This document shows positions 49,607 through 59,342 of a stretch of 64,000 nt of DNA, one piece after another. The stretch covers positions 62,001-126,000 of the forward strand of contig CACARD010000002.1 in assembly GCA_902534735.1 (NCBI GenBank), in the 5' to 3' direction. Both the position numbers and the translations under genes were made by a program. The first letter of the stretch is position 1, and every line of letters begins with the position of its first letter. The notes under the pieces are model-generated. The model saw only the letters and a list, made by a program, of their open reading frames with translations. It did not search any database and had not been told where the DNA came from. This DNA comes from an uncultured Pelagibacteraceae bacterium (GTDB taxonomy: Bacteria > Pseudomonadota > Alphaproteobacteria > Pelagibacterales > Pelagibacteraceae).

Positions 49607-50968
49607 TTAATTTTTTTTGCTTTTTGAATAGTTGGTAATACCAGTTCTTAGTTTCTCTATTATTTCATCAATATGTTTTTTTTCACAGATAAACATTGGA
49701 GCAATAATTAAACAATCTCCAGTCGCTTTAAAGTTAACTCCTGCATCATAACAGTGTTTGAAACATGTAAATCCTGCTGCGCCAGGTTTTTTATGCATTT
49801 TAATATCAATACCACCCATCATTCCATAACCTCTTATGTTATCAACAACATCAATATCTTTTAAAGACATTAAACCTTCTTGGAAATATGGAGATAAATT
49901 TTTTGCTCTATTAAAGATATCATCTTTTTCAAAAATATCTTGAACCGCTAAGCCTGCAGCTACTGAGACAGGAATTCCAGAGTAAGTGTAACCATGAAAT
50001 AATTCTATTGTTCCTTTTGGAGATCCATCCATAACTGTGTCATAAATTTCTTCTTTACACGCAACTGCACCTAAAGGACTTATTCCATTTGTTGTAGCTT
50101 TAGCCATTGTTATAATATCAGGTGTAACTCCGTATTCTTGAGATGCAAAAGGCGAACCAGTTCTTCCCCAACCTGTAATAACTTCGTCAAAAACTAATAA
50201 AATACCATGCTTATCGCAAATTTCTCTTAGTCTTTGTAAATATCCTTTTGGTGGAACTAAAGTTCCTGTTGATCCAGCAATTGGTTCAACAATGCAAGCT
50301 GCAATATTTTCTGAACCAAAATTTGTACAAATTCTCTCAAGATCTTCTGCCATCTCTGCGCCAGTTTCAGGTTGACCTGAAACAAATTTATGCTCTGGTA
50401 AATGTGTATGTCTCATGTGAAGAACACCTGGCATCAAAACATTGGCAAATGTTTTCACGTTGTTAATCATTCCGCCAACAGAAGTAGCTCCAATATTCAT
50501 TCCATGATAGCCTCTTTCTCTTCCAACAAACCTAAATCTATGTCCTTCACCTCTTGCTTTATGATATGCAACTGCAATTTTAATTGCTGTTTCAACAGCG
50601 GTAGATCCACAAATTGTATAAAAAATTCTATTTAAATTTCCTGGTGTATGTTTAGAAATTTTTGTTGCAAGTTCAAATGAACCACCAAAACCTTGTTGAA
50701 ATGGTTGAGCATAATCTAATTTTTTTAACTGATTTGTAATTGCATTAATTATTTCTTCTCTTCCGTGTCCTAATGGATTGCAAAATAATCCTGAGCTTGC
50801 ATCTATCTGAGTTTGGCCTTGATGATTTTTTAAATAAACACCTTTTGCTTCTACAATTAATCTTGGAGACTCTTTAAAATCTCTATTAGATGTAAATGGC
50901 ATCCAATGTTCATTTAAAGAATTTGGTATTTGAGGTTTTTCTGAACTCATAATTATGTTCCGATTCAT
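49607..50968 (-). CDS. tpa: Class III aminotransferase, probable taurine:pyruvate aminotransferase
   Basis: EHWMPFTSNRDFKESPRLIVEAKGVYLKNHQGQTQIDASSGLFCNPLGHGR...LVFDEVITGWGRTG; flanked by ald and divergent tauABC. Confidence 0.8.
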   Translation of the reverse strand: MNRNIIMSSEKPQIPNSLNEHWMPFTSNRDFKESPRLIVEAKGVYLKNHQGQTQIDASSGLFCNPLGHGREEIINAITNQLKKLDYAQPFQQGFGGSFELATKISKHTPGNLNRIFYTICGSTAVETAIKIAVAYHKARGEGHRFRFVGRERGYHGMNIGATSVGGMINNVKTFANVLMPGVLHMRHTHLPEHKFVSGQPETGAEMAEDLERICTNFGSENIAACIVEPIAGSTGTLVPPKGYLQRLREICDKHGILLVFDEVITGWGRTGSPFASQEYGVTPDIITMAKATTNGISPLGAVACKEEIYDTVMDGSPKGTIELFHGYTYSGIPVSVAAGLAVQDIFEKDDIFNRAKNLSPYFQEGLMSLKDIDVVDNIRGYGMMGGIDIKMHKKPGAAGFTCFKHCYDAGVNFKATGDCLIIAPMFICEKKHIDEIIEKLRTGITNYSKSKKN

Positions 50969-51141
50969 AGACTAATTATATAAATTAACCAGTAAATTTT
51001 AGTCATACTTGCTATGTTAAATGACCGCAACTATAGGTTGTAAGTTATGACTTTTGAAGCCTGTGTAATTTATTCATCATTTACTTAAAAGAAAATTTAA
51101 ACTTAAATATCGATAATTAAATTTAATTAACAGGAGATGAA

Positions 51142-52083
51142 ATGAAAAAAATAATTAGTTTCATTTTAGGAAGTTTATTTGCTCTAAACTTAACAATCAC
51201 AGCAGCAAACTCTGCTGCGAACGAGGTTAGAGTTGCATACTTTCTAGAGTGGCCAAGTCCAAATTTAGAGGACATGCAAAAAAAGAATTTTGCTAAAGCT
51301 TTAGGAGTTCCAGTAAAATGGACAAACTTCACAAATGGTGGGGCAATGACAGATGCTATGTTAGCAGGAGATATTGATATTTCTTACTCACAAGGTTTAG
51401 TACCATTTATTAATGCTGTAAAATCAAATGCACCTATCAAATTAGTTGATATTGCAATGGAGTACGGAATGGGTGGAACAACTTGTGTAACATCTAATGC
51501 TTCAGGAATAACAAAAGCTAATGCAACAGAATTAGAAGGTAAAAAAGTTGCTGTTCCGTTAGGTACTATGGCTGAGTACGTTTTCGACGAAAGTATGAAA
51601 GTTGTCGGAGCTGACAGAAGCAAAATGGATATAATTCAAATGGACCCTGAAGAAGGTGCGGCTGCATTAGTAAGTGGAGATGTAGTAATGGCATGTCTAT
51701 TTGGTGGTAATTCTATCAAAGCTGCAGTTGCTGTAGGATCAAGACTTTTAACTGTTCAAGAAGCAAGAGATGCAGGTATTTTAGGAATAGATATTACTTC
51801 TGTAACAGACAAGTTTATGAAGGAAAATCCTGGAATGTTGAGAACTTTTATTGAAGTAACTCATGAAGCAAATGAAAGATATAGAAATGGAAAAAGTGAT
51901 ATGAATTCTATGTCAAAAGCTTCAGAGATGAAAATTGCTGATATGAAAGACACTTTAAGTGGTTTTAAATTCTTAACTCCAGAAGAAACTAAAAAATCTA
52001 TGGAAAGCGGAAACTTAGATGCATTCTTAAAAGGAATGGGAACTCCAGGTGGAGCAGTAGACACTAGTTTCTTACCTTTATAA
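51142..52083 (+). CDS. tauA: Taurine ABC transporter substrate-binding protein
   Basis: Signal peptide, VRVAYFLEWPSPNLEDMQKKNFAKALGVPVKWTNFTNGGAMTDAMLAGDIDISYSQGLVPFINAVKSNAPI. Confidence 0.88.
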   Translation: MKKIISFILGSLFALNLTITAANSAANEVRVAYFLEWPSPNLEDMQKKNFAKALGVPVKWTNFTNGGAMTDAMLAGDIDISYSQGLVPFINAVKSNAPIKLVDIAMEYGMGGTTCVTSNASGITKANATELEGKKVAVPLGTMAEYVFDESMKVVGADRSKMDIIQMDPEEGAAALVSGDVVMACLFGGNSIKAAVAVGSRLLTVQEARDAGILGIDITSVTDKFMKENPGMLRTFIEVTHEANERYRNGKSDMNSMSKASEMKIADMKDTLSGFKFLTPEETKKSMESGNLDAFLKGMGTPGGAVDTSFLPL

Positions 52084-52103
52084 TTTAAAGATTAGAATAA
52101 TTA

Positions 52104-52137
52104 AATAGGCGCCAATTTTATTGGTGCCTATTTTTTT
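52104..52137 (+). terminator. Intergenic terminator-like hairpin between tauA and tauB
   Basis: AATAGGCGCCAAttttaTTGGTGCCTATTTTTTT: 11-bp stem with one G-U and T7 tract. Confidence 0.85.
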
Positions 52138-52165
52138 AAGTAAATATTTTATATAAAGTCAGCTA

Positions 52166-52963
52166 ATGAGTGATTTGATATCTCAAAATCTAAACATGAT
52201 TTTCAAAACTCCAAAAGGAGAGACTGTTCATGCTTTAAAAGATTTAAATTTCAAATTAAAAAAAGGAGAACTTCTAACAGTTCTTGGGCCTTCTGGTTGT
52301 GGAAAAACAACTTTGTTAAATATTGCAGCTGGTTTCTTAAGACCAACATCTGGAAATATAACTTTGAATGGTAAAGAAATTGATGGACCTGGAGTTGAAA
52401 GAGGCATGGTTTTTCAACAAGGTGCATTATTTGAATGGTTGACTGTTGCAGAGAACGTAAACTTTGGTCTCAGAATGAAAAAAAAAGATCCTATAGAAAC
52501 TTCAAAAAAAGTTGATGAGTGGCTAGAGATTGTTGGCTTAAAAGGATTTGGAAATACCCCAACATATCAATTGTCTGGAGGAATGCAGCAAAGAGTAGCT
52601 CTTGCAAGGTGTTTAATCAATGATCCTGATTTGATTTTAATGGATGAGCCTTTAGGTGCTCTTGATGCTCTAACAAGAGAAAAAATGCAATCTTTAGTTT
52701 TGAAAATTTGGAAAGAAACTGGAAAAACAATTATTTTAATTACACACTCGGTTGAGGAAGCACTACTGCTTGGTGAAAGGTTGTACGTAATGGCACCAAG
52801 ACCAGGTAGGATACATAAAGAATATAATCTTCCATTTGCAGAGATGGGTTTAAAAGAAGATTTAAGAGAAATAAAAAAAAATAAAGATTTTTCGTCAAAA
52901 AGAGAAGAAATTTTATCCATGATTTGGAACATGGAGGAAGAAATTATGGGAAAAGAAAATTAA
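52166..52963 (+). CDS. tauB: Taurine ABC transporter ATP-binding protein
   Basis: Walker A LGPSGCGKTTLLN, signature LSGGMQQRV, LILMDEPLGALDALTRE. Confidence 0.92.
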   Translation: MSDLISQNLNMIFKTPKGETVHALKDLNFKLKKGELLTVLGPSGCGKTTLLNIAAGFLRPTSGNITLNGKEIDGPGVERGMVFQQGALFEWLTVAENVNFGLRMKKKDPIETSKKVDEWLEIVGLKGFGNTPTYQLSGGMQQRVALARCLINDPDLILMDEPLGALDALTREKMQSLVLKIWKETGKTIILITHSVEEALLLGERLYVMAPRPGRIHKEYNLPFAEMGLKEDLREIKKNKDFSSKREEILSMIWNMEEEIMGKEN

Positions 52964-54889
52964 ATGTTTACTCAAATAATAACAATATTAATTGTCGTAT
53001 CAATTATCGGGTGCATACTTTATGGAAGACGTTTAATAAAAACTGAAAAAGTTGATGCAGTTTTTGGAAATCCAGAAAGAGCAAAAGGTGGAACTCATTG
53101 GATAATTGTCGGAAGCAGTGCAATATTGTTAGTTTGGCTTTATTATTCTTGGGATATTGCAAAAGGATTTTATCCAAAATCAGCAAATGAATTATGTCAG
53201 GTCGCAAAAATAAATGAGTCTTTATTAGGATTAAAATATCAATTTCCAATTGAAGAAAGAGAATTCAAAAGTACTTCAATAATAAAAATAGAAAATAAAA
53301 ATCTTAAAAAAATAAGTTTAGAAATTCAAAATTCGCCAGATTTAAGCAACATACAGAAAACTGCATTAGTTGGTTTTATTAATAAAACAAACAAATTAAT
53401 TCCATTACTTACTAACGATAATCTAATGGAGATTAACACAAAAATTAAAATAGATGAGATGACTGATGAAATTAGATTGTTAAGCAATAATTTTCAAAAG
53501 AAAGATTATCCATTTGAAACACCAGAGCAAAAAAATGAAAGACAAAAAGCAATTGCTGAGCAAGGAAGCTGGGGCATAGTAACTGTAAGTGCCGGAACAG
53601 GATCAATAGAAAATACTATTGAAGTGCCTTTAGTGCCTGAAACAGATAGAGGATTAAAATTTCACGCTGCAGCTGAACAATTAAAAAAAATTAACGATAA
53701 ATTTTTTAAATTAAGAAACCATAATCCTCAATTCAAAAATGCAATAAAAGAACTTAAATCAGAGATAAAATTATATAGAAAAAATTTAGATGACACTGAG
53801 GAAGTGGCATCTACTTACGCAAAAAACATTGTAAAAATTGCAAGAAGAATTGAATTTGCAAGTATTTATCCACCAAATGCTCTTAATGAAATGCAAAATG
53901 CAATTATTGAATTTGATAATCTTCAAAAAACTGAGCAAGGGGGTTTAAGATTAATTGACATTCTTTTATTCCCTGCAGGAACTATAGTTGCAAGTGGTCC
54001 TAGTTGTTCTGAGCAAGGTTCAGGTAGATGGTTACCAAAACCCTCAGATACACTTAATAAATTTATTTTAATGTCTAAGCCAAGTGTAGGTTACAAAAAT
54101 ATCCCACTTCTTTGGATTGATATGATGGATGTAAGCCAGATAATTGGCTTTATATTGCCGGATTGGATAGCCGATGTTTTACCTGGAGAATATCCGGTTC
54201 ACACTAAAGACGGTGTGGTTAAGCAAAATTTTAAAGGTAAAGTTTTAAAAATTGTTACTGGTGATTTTAAATTATTTAAAATCCCTGTTCCTTATGGTCA
54301 TATTTGGGATTCATTTTTAAGAGTTTTTCTTGGATTAGTTTTTGGAATATTGATTGGTGTACCATTAGGACTTTTCATGGGCTTAAATAGATTTGCTAAA
54401 GGTTTCTTTGATCCATTAATTGAACTTTATAGACCAGTACCTCCTCTTGCGTGGGCTCCTTTAATAATCTCGGTTTTAGGGATTGATAATACAGGAAAAG
54501 TATTTTTATTATTTATGGTTTCATTATCTATAATGATTATTTCAGCAAGAGCTGGAGCATCAGGTACACAGTTATCTAAAATACATGCAGCGCATTCTCT
54601 TGGTGCTTCTAAAAGACAAATACTTAGATATGTTATTTTTCCAAATTCTTTACCTGAAATTTTAACAGGTATTAGAGTAGCGGTTGGTATGTGCTGGGGC
54701 ACTTTAGTTGCAGCTGAATTTTTAGCAGGTACAACTGGAATTGGATTTGTTGAAAATGTTGCCAAAAAGTATTTTCAATATGAAGTAATTTGGATCACAA
54801 TTTTTATAATGGGTATGTTGGGTCTTCTTTTTGACGTAACTTTGAGAAAAATTATAGATAAGACGATACCTTGGAGAGGTAAAGGTTAA
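52964..54889 (+). CDS. tauC: Taurine ABC transporter permease with long N-terminal extension
   Basis: C-terminal ~220 aa is TauC/SsuC-like (YRPVPPLAWAPLIISVLGI...AAHSLGASKRQILRYVIFPNSLPEILTGIRVAVGMCWGTLVAAEF); N-terminal ~400 aa extra. Confidence 0.88.
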   Translation: MFTQIITILIVVSIIGCILYGRRLIKTEKVDAVFGNPERAKGGTHWIIVGSSAILLVWLYYSWDIAKGFYPKSANELCQVAKINESLLGLKYQFPIEEREFKSTSIIKIENKNLKKISLEIQNSPDLSNIQKTALVGFINKTNKLIPLLTNDNLMEINTKIKIDEMTDEIRLLSNNFQKKDYPFETPEQKNERQKAIAEQGSWGIVTVSAGTGSIENTIEVPLVPETDRGLKFHAAAEQLKKINDKFFKLRNHNPQFKNAIKELKSEIKLYRKNLDDTEEVASTYAKNIVKIARRIEFASIYPPNALNEMQNAIIEFDNLQKTEQGGLRLIDILLFPAGTIVASGPSCSEQGSGRWLPKPSDTLNKFILMSKPSVGYKNIPLLWIDMMDVSQIIGFILPDWIADVLPGEYPVHTKDGVVKQNFKGKVLKIVTGDFKLFKIPVPYGHIWDSFLRVFLGLVFGILIGVPLGLFMGLNRFAKGFFDPLIELYRPVPPLAWAPLIISVLGIDNTGKVFLLFMVSLSIMIISARAGASGTQLSKIHAAHSLGASKRQILRYVIFPNSLPEILTGIRVAVGMCWGTLVAAEFLAGTTGIGFVENVAKKYFQYEVIWITIFIMGMLGLLFDVTLRKIIDKTIPWRGKG

Positions 54890-54892
54890 TCC

Positions 54893-55948
54893 TTAATCGT
54901 CAAGTAACCGTAATTCTTTTTCGTCGAATTTTAAATAAACGTTTTCTCCAACATTAAATATTTCATTTGTATCGCTAGAAACTACGTAAATCTTTCCGAC
55001 TTTTGAATTTACTATATACTGATAACTATTTCCAACGAATGACGCATTATTAACAGATGCATGTATTGAGTTTTCTTCAGGACTTTTTGAAATAGTTATT
55101 TTTTCTGGTCTTAAAGAAACGGAAACTGAACTTTCTAATTTTTGATCACTTTCTATATTAATTTTCATTTCTGCTAATTGGATCTCGTAAGTATTATTAT
55201 TTTGATTAATGATTTCAGCTTTAACAACATTTGCGTCTCCTATGAAATTAGCTACAAATTTAGTTTTAGGAAAGTTATACAATTCTTTTGGGCTTCCTTG
55301 TTGAGCAATAATAGCATTGTTCATTACAATTACTTTGTCAGAAATTGCTAATGCTTCCTCTTGATCGTGAGTTACATAAATTGTAGTTACTCCAAGTTTT
55401 TGTTGAATTTCTCTAATATCCTCTCTTACTTGTCTTCTTAATTTTGCATCTAAATTAGATAAAGGCTCGTCAAAGAGTAGAACCTTAGGTTTCAGTACAA
55501 TTGCTCTTGCAACAGCTACTCTTTGTTGTTGACCTCCAGATAACTCTGAGGGCATCCTATTTTCATAACCTTCTAAATTAACTAACTTAAGAGTTTCTAA
55601 CGACTTTTCTGTAAATTCTTCTTTTGGAACATTTATCATCTTCAAACCATAAGATACATTTTCAAGCACACTCATATGTGGGAACAAAGCATAAGATTGG
55701 AATACCATAGATACATCTCTATCTGTTGCTGGTAATAATGTTACATCTTCATTTTCTACTAATATTCTGCCACTGGTAGCTCTTTCTAAACCAGCAATAA
55801 TTCTTAAAGAAGTAGTTTTTCCACATCCAGAGGGACCTAATAATGTAGTCAGTGTTCCTGCTTCAAAAGTACAACTCACATTATCAACAGCAACGGTCTC
55901 ATTAAATTTTTTTGTAATATTTTCAAATTTTACTTCTGCTTTTTTCAT
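54893..55948 (-). CDS. ABC transporter ATP-binding protein (Fe3+/polyamine-type, FbpC-like)
   Basis: Walker A LGPSGCGKTTSLR, LSGGQQQRVAVARAIVLKPKVLLFDEPLSNLDAKLR, TOBE-like C-terminus. Confidence 0.93.
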   Translation of the reverse strand: MKKAEVKFENITKKFNETVAVDNVSCTFEAGTLTTLLGPSGCGKTTSLRIIAGLERATSGRILVENEDVTLLPATDRDVSMVFQSYALFPHMSVLENVSYGLKMINVPKEEFTEKSLETLKLVNLEGYENRMPSELSGGQQQRVAVARAIVLKPKVLLFDEPLSNLDAKLRRQVREDIREIQQKLGVTTIYVTHDQEEALAISDKVIVMNNAIIAQQGSPKELYNFPKTKFVANFIGDANVVKAEIINQNNNTYEIQLAEMKINIESDQKLESSVSVSLRPEKITISKSPEENSIHASVNNASFVGNSYQYIVNSKVGKIYVVSSDTNEIFNVGENVYLKFDEKELRLLDD

Positions 55949-58146
55949 TATCCAAAATTTCCTTGTAATATTCCTGCTGTTTCTTCTCTTCTTCCTAATT
56001 TTCGTTTACCTATTATTAATTGCATTAATGTTATTGTAAATAACATAACAACAATTAATGCAGATGAGTAAACAATTGCTAGACCATAATCATTGTTTTC
56101 TAATCTTCCTAATATATATGAGACAGCTAAATCATAATTAGCACTAACAAGGAATATAACAGCACTAATTGCCGTCATTGCTCTAACAAAACTAAAAACT
56201 AAAGAAGCAGTAATTGCAGGTTTAAGCAATGGAAGAATTACATTTCTAAATGTTTGAGAACTAGATGCATTCAATGTTGATGATGCTTCATCTAAATGAG
56301 GATCTAATTGATTCATTGAAGCTATACCTGCCCTAACCCCAACCGGCATATTTCTAAATACAAAAGCGATTACCAAAATAATTCCTGTTCCTGTAAGTTC
56401 AAGTGGCGGAACATTAAACGCAAAAACGTAACTCACACCAATAACACTTCCAGGTATTGCAAAACTTAACATTGTACCGAATTCGAAAGCATTTTTTCCT
56501 TTAAACTTGTGTCTTGTAAGAAGATATGCTGTTAAAATACCTATTGCAGCAGTAGGAAATGATGAAATTAATGCTATCGCAAAAGTAGTGTTAAAAGAAT
56601 TCCACGCAGTACCAGTCCACAAAATTCCTCTTTCTTTAACCCATTCAACACTAAATGCTTCAACATAATGTCTTAACGTAAAACTGTGATCGACACCCCA
56701 CATCTCTACAAATCCACCAAACATAATCATAATATAAATTATAAATGTAAGGAGCGCCCAAGGTAGAACAGTTGAGTAAATTATCCACTTAGTATTATTT
56801 GGTAATTCAGGATGAACTCCACTATCACCTTTCCCAGAAATTGAAATATAGGATTTTTTTCCCAACCATTGATTCTGAAGATAAAATACTACCAGAACAA
56901 CGGTTAATAAAATCATTGCTAATATTGCAGCTTTAGTTTCATCATACTGTGCACCTACAATTGCAAAGAATATTTCTGTAGATAAAACATCATATTCGGC
57001 ACCTAGTACAAGTGGATTTCCAAAATCAGCTAAGCTTTCAATAAACCCAAGCAAAAATGCATTTGCAATTCCAGGTCTCATTAAAGGTAATGTAACAGTT
57101 TTAAAAACTTGCCATTTTGAAGCTCTCAATGTTTGTGAAGCCTCTTCCATTGCAGGACTTACACTTTCAACAACTCCTATCAAAACTAAAAAAGCAATAG
57201 GTGTAAAAGCAAGAGTTTGTGCAAACCATATTCCTGGTAAACCATAAATCCATCTCGAGGGCTCAATCTCAAATGCCCATTCAAGAAAAGAACTTACAAC
57301 TCCCGTTCTACCGAATAATATTATTATTGCTAAACCGATTACAAATGGAGGTGTTATGATTGGTAAAACAGATAAAATTCTAATCGTTTTTTTAAATTTA
57401 AAACTTGTTCTTGCAATTAATAAAGCAAAACCTAAACCCAAAATTGTTGATGAGAAAGCTGTAAGTGTTCCCATAGTAACAGTGTTCCAAAAAACACCAC
57501 ATGCATAATCACTATATAGACAATCAAGACCCCAAATTCCTTTATTAAATATTTTGGTTGAAAAATTACTAATTTCATATCCACCTTCCGTGCCTTTAAA
57601 GGCAACAGCAAACATTCTAAAAATAGGAAAAAAAACGAAAGTTGAAACTAAAATAATTATGCTTCCTATACTGCCTACAATAAAATTATCTCCATTCAAC
57701 CAGCCTCGTGAGGATAGCCCGTGTGTAATATAAAAAATAAATGTAGAGCATAAAAGAACTGCACCAGACCCTACTCCAAATTGATTTTCTACATCGCCAA
57801 AAATCGATCGAAAGATTTCAAAATTCCACCCTCTTATACCAATCGAAAACCCCTGAAGAATAAAATAAAAAATGCCAAACAATCCTGAGTACAAGAAAAT
57901 TTTGGAATAAATGGGATTACTCTGATTTAATTTTAAAGTTGATAATGGAAAAAATAAAGGAACAACTAAAGGAAGAAGCCAATATTTTTTATTTATAAAT
58001 ACCTGCGGTAATACAGAACCGTAATCTTCTAAAGAATATTCTAAAATCCAGTTTATTGAGAAAAACCCGTCACCTGTTACATACCATGGAAATATTAGGA
58101 AACCCAATACTCCGATGAGCATCCAACAGATAACGAGCCCTCTCAT
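55948..58146 (-). CDS. ABC transporter fused permease (FbpB-like, two permease domains)
   Basis: 732 aa; EAA-like loops ASQTLRASKWQVFKTVTLPLMRPGIANAF and ASSTLNASSSQTFRNVILPLLKPAITASL. Confidence 0.93.
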   Translation of the reverse strand: MRGLVICWMLIGVLGFLIFPWYVTGDGFFSINWILEYSLEDYGSVLPQVFINKKYWLLPLVVPLFFPLSTLKLNQSNPIYSKIFLYSGLFGIFYFILQGFSIGIRGWNFEIFRSIFGDVENQFGVGSGAVLLCSTFIFYITHGLSSRGWLNGDNFIVGSIGSIIILVSTFVFFPIFRMFAVAFKGTEGGYEISNFSTKIFNKGIWGLDCLYSDYACGVFWNTVTMGTLTAFSSTILGLGFALLIARTSFKFKKTIRILSVLPIITPPFVIGLAIIILFGRTGVVSSFLEWAFEIEPSRWIYGLPGIWFAQTLAFTPIAFLVLIGVVESVSPAMEEASQTLRASKWQVFKTVTLPLMRPGIANAFLLGFIESLADFGNPLVLGAEYDVLSTEIFFAIVGAQYDETKAAILAMILLTVVLVVFYLQNQWLGKKSYISISGKGDSGVHPELPNNTKWIIYSTVLPWALLTFIIYIMIMFGGFVEMWGVDHSFTLRHYVEAFSVEWVKERGILWTGTAWNSFNTTFAIALISSFPTAAIGILTAYLLTRHKFKGKNAFEFGTMLSFAIPGSVIGVSYVFAFNVPPLELTGTGIILVIAFVFRNMPVGVRAGIASMNQLDPHLDEASSTLNASSSQTFRNVILPLLKPAITASLVFSFVRAMTAISAVIFLVSANYDLAVSYILGRLENNDYGLAIVYSSALIVVMLFTITLMQLIIGKRKLGRREETAGILQGNFG

Positions 58147-58154
58147 TTAATTCC

Positions 58155-59192
58155 TTATCTAGGAATTACAGAAACATCGTTATCCCATTTGGATAACAAA
58201 CTCGCTCTAGTACTTTTATCTCCATAAACTTTAAAATTATAATCAATTAAGTTTATTGTTGATAAGTCTGGAGCATCAGGATCAGCTTTTGCTTTAGTAT
58301 TAGATGGCACTTGCAAAGATTTTCCTGAAGTGAAGACCATAGTTTGAATAGCAGGACTTAAAGCCCAGTCATAAAACTTTTTAGCTTCCTTCATATTTCT
58401 TGCACCTGCAATAATACTCATAGATCCAACTTCATATCCAGTTCCTTCAGCTGGAGAGACCGTAACAACCGGCAAACCTTTTTTTGTTTGTTTCACACCA
58501 TCATGTTGGAAACAAATACCAATTAAGTTTTCACCTCTACCAGTTGCCTTAATTGGTGCAGAACCAGATTTAGTATATGTATTTATGTTTGCATGAAGTT
58601 TTTTCATGTAATCCCAACCTTTATCTTCTCCAAATATTTGAAGAATAGTGGCTAAGGTAGTGTAAGCAGTTCCAGATGAGTTTGGATTTGCTACTTGTAT
58701 TTCGCCTTTATATATTGGTTTTGTTAAATCCATCCATGATTTTGGAGCTGGAAGACCTTTTTTTGCTAAAAGATCTTTGTTATATCCAAAACCTAATGCA
58801 CCAACATAAATTCCTACTGATTTAAAATCAGCATTTTTTGCTTGGTTCTGAGCTGCAGGTAATAAATCATTAAAATGAACAGATTTATATTTCTCAGTTA
58901 AATTTTCTTGTGCTGCAGTTAAATGTGGATCACCTGTTCCACCAAACCAAACATCTCCTTTTGGATTTGATGCTTCTGCTTTTATTTTCGCAAAAGTTTC
59001 ACCACTACTTGCTCTTGTCATAGCAACTTTTGTTCCAGTTTCTTTTTCATAAGCTTGTTCAAGCATTTCACAAACGTCTATTTCAACACTGCAATATAAA
59101 GTTAGTTTTGCAGCTGAAGCTTTATTTGTGATACCGAAAAGTGTTAATGAAAGAACTAGAGCCATAGAAGCTACTTTAAGTATATTTTTCAT
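58155..59192 (-). CDS. ABC transporter substrate-binding protein (FbpA/AfuA-like)
   Basis: Signal peptide; LTLYCSVEIDVCEMLEQAYEKETGTKVAMTRASSGETFAKIKAEASNPKGDVWFGGTGDPHL. Confidence 0.9.
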   Translation of the reverse strand: MKNILKVASMALVLSLTLFGITNKASAAKLTLYCSVEIDVCEMLEQAYEKETGTKVAMTRASSGETFAKIKAEASNPKGDVWFGGTGDPHLTAAQENLTEKYKSVHFNDLLPAAQNQAKNADFKSVGIYVGALGFGYNKDLLAKKGLPAPKSWMDLTKPIYKGEIQVANPNSSGTAYTTLATILQIFGEDKGWDYMKKLHANINTYTKSGSAPIKATGRGENLIGICFQHDGVKQTKKGLPVVTVSPAEGTGYEVGSMSIIAGARNMKEAKKFYDWALSPAIQTMVFTSGKSLQVPSNTKAKADPDAPDLSTINLIDYNFKVYGDKSTRASLLSKWDNDVSVIPR

Positions 59193-59342
59193 ATATCCCT
59201 CACTTTTTTATTAGTTAATGATAATAAATTTAAATGATTAATGTTAATCTTTTGTTACTTCAAATTTAAAGATAATTTTAATAAATAAAAAAAATATTCA
59301 ATTTATAGTTTAATTTTGAATTCAATTATGTTTACATAAATC

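Noticed and set aside
54893-59192. FbpABC-like ABC transporter considered as a sulfonate or phosphonate transporter
   Set aside because: Sequence only supports the Fe3+/FbpA-like family; substrate cannot be assigned from the window, so no specific claim is made.
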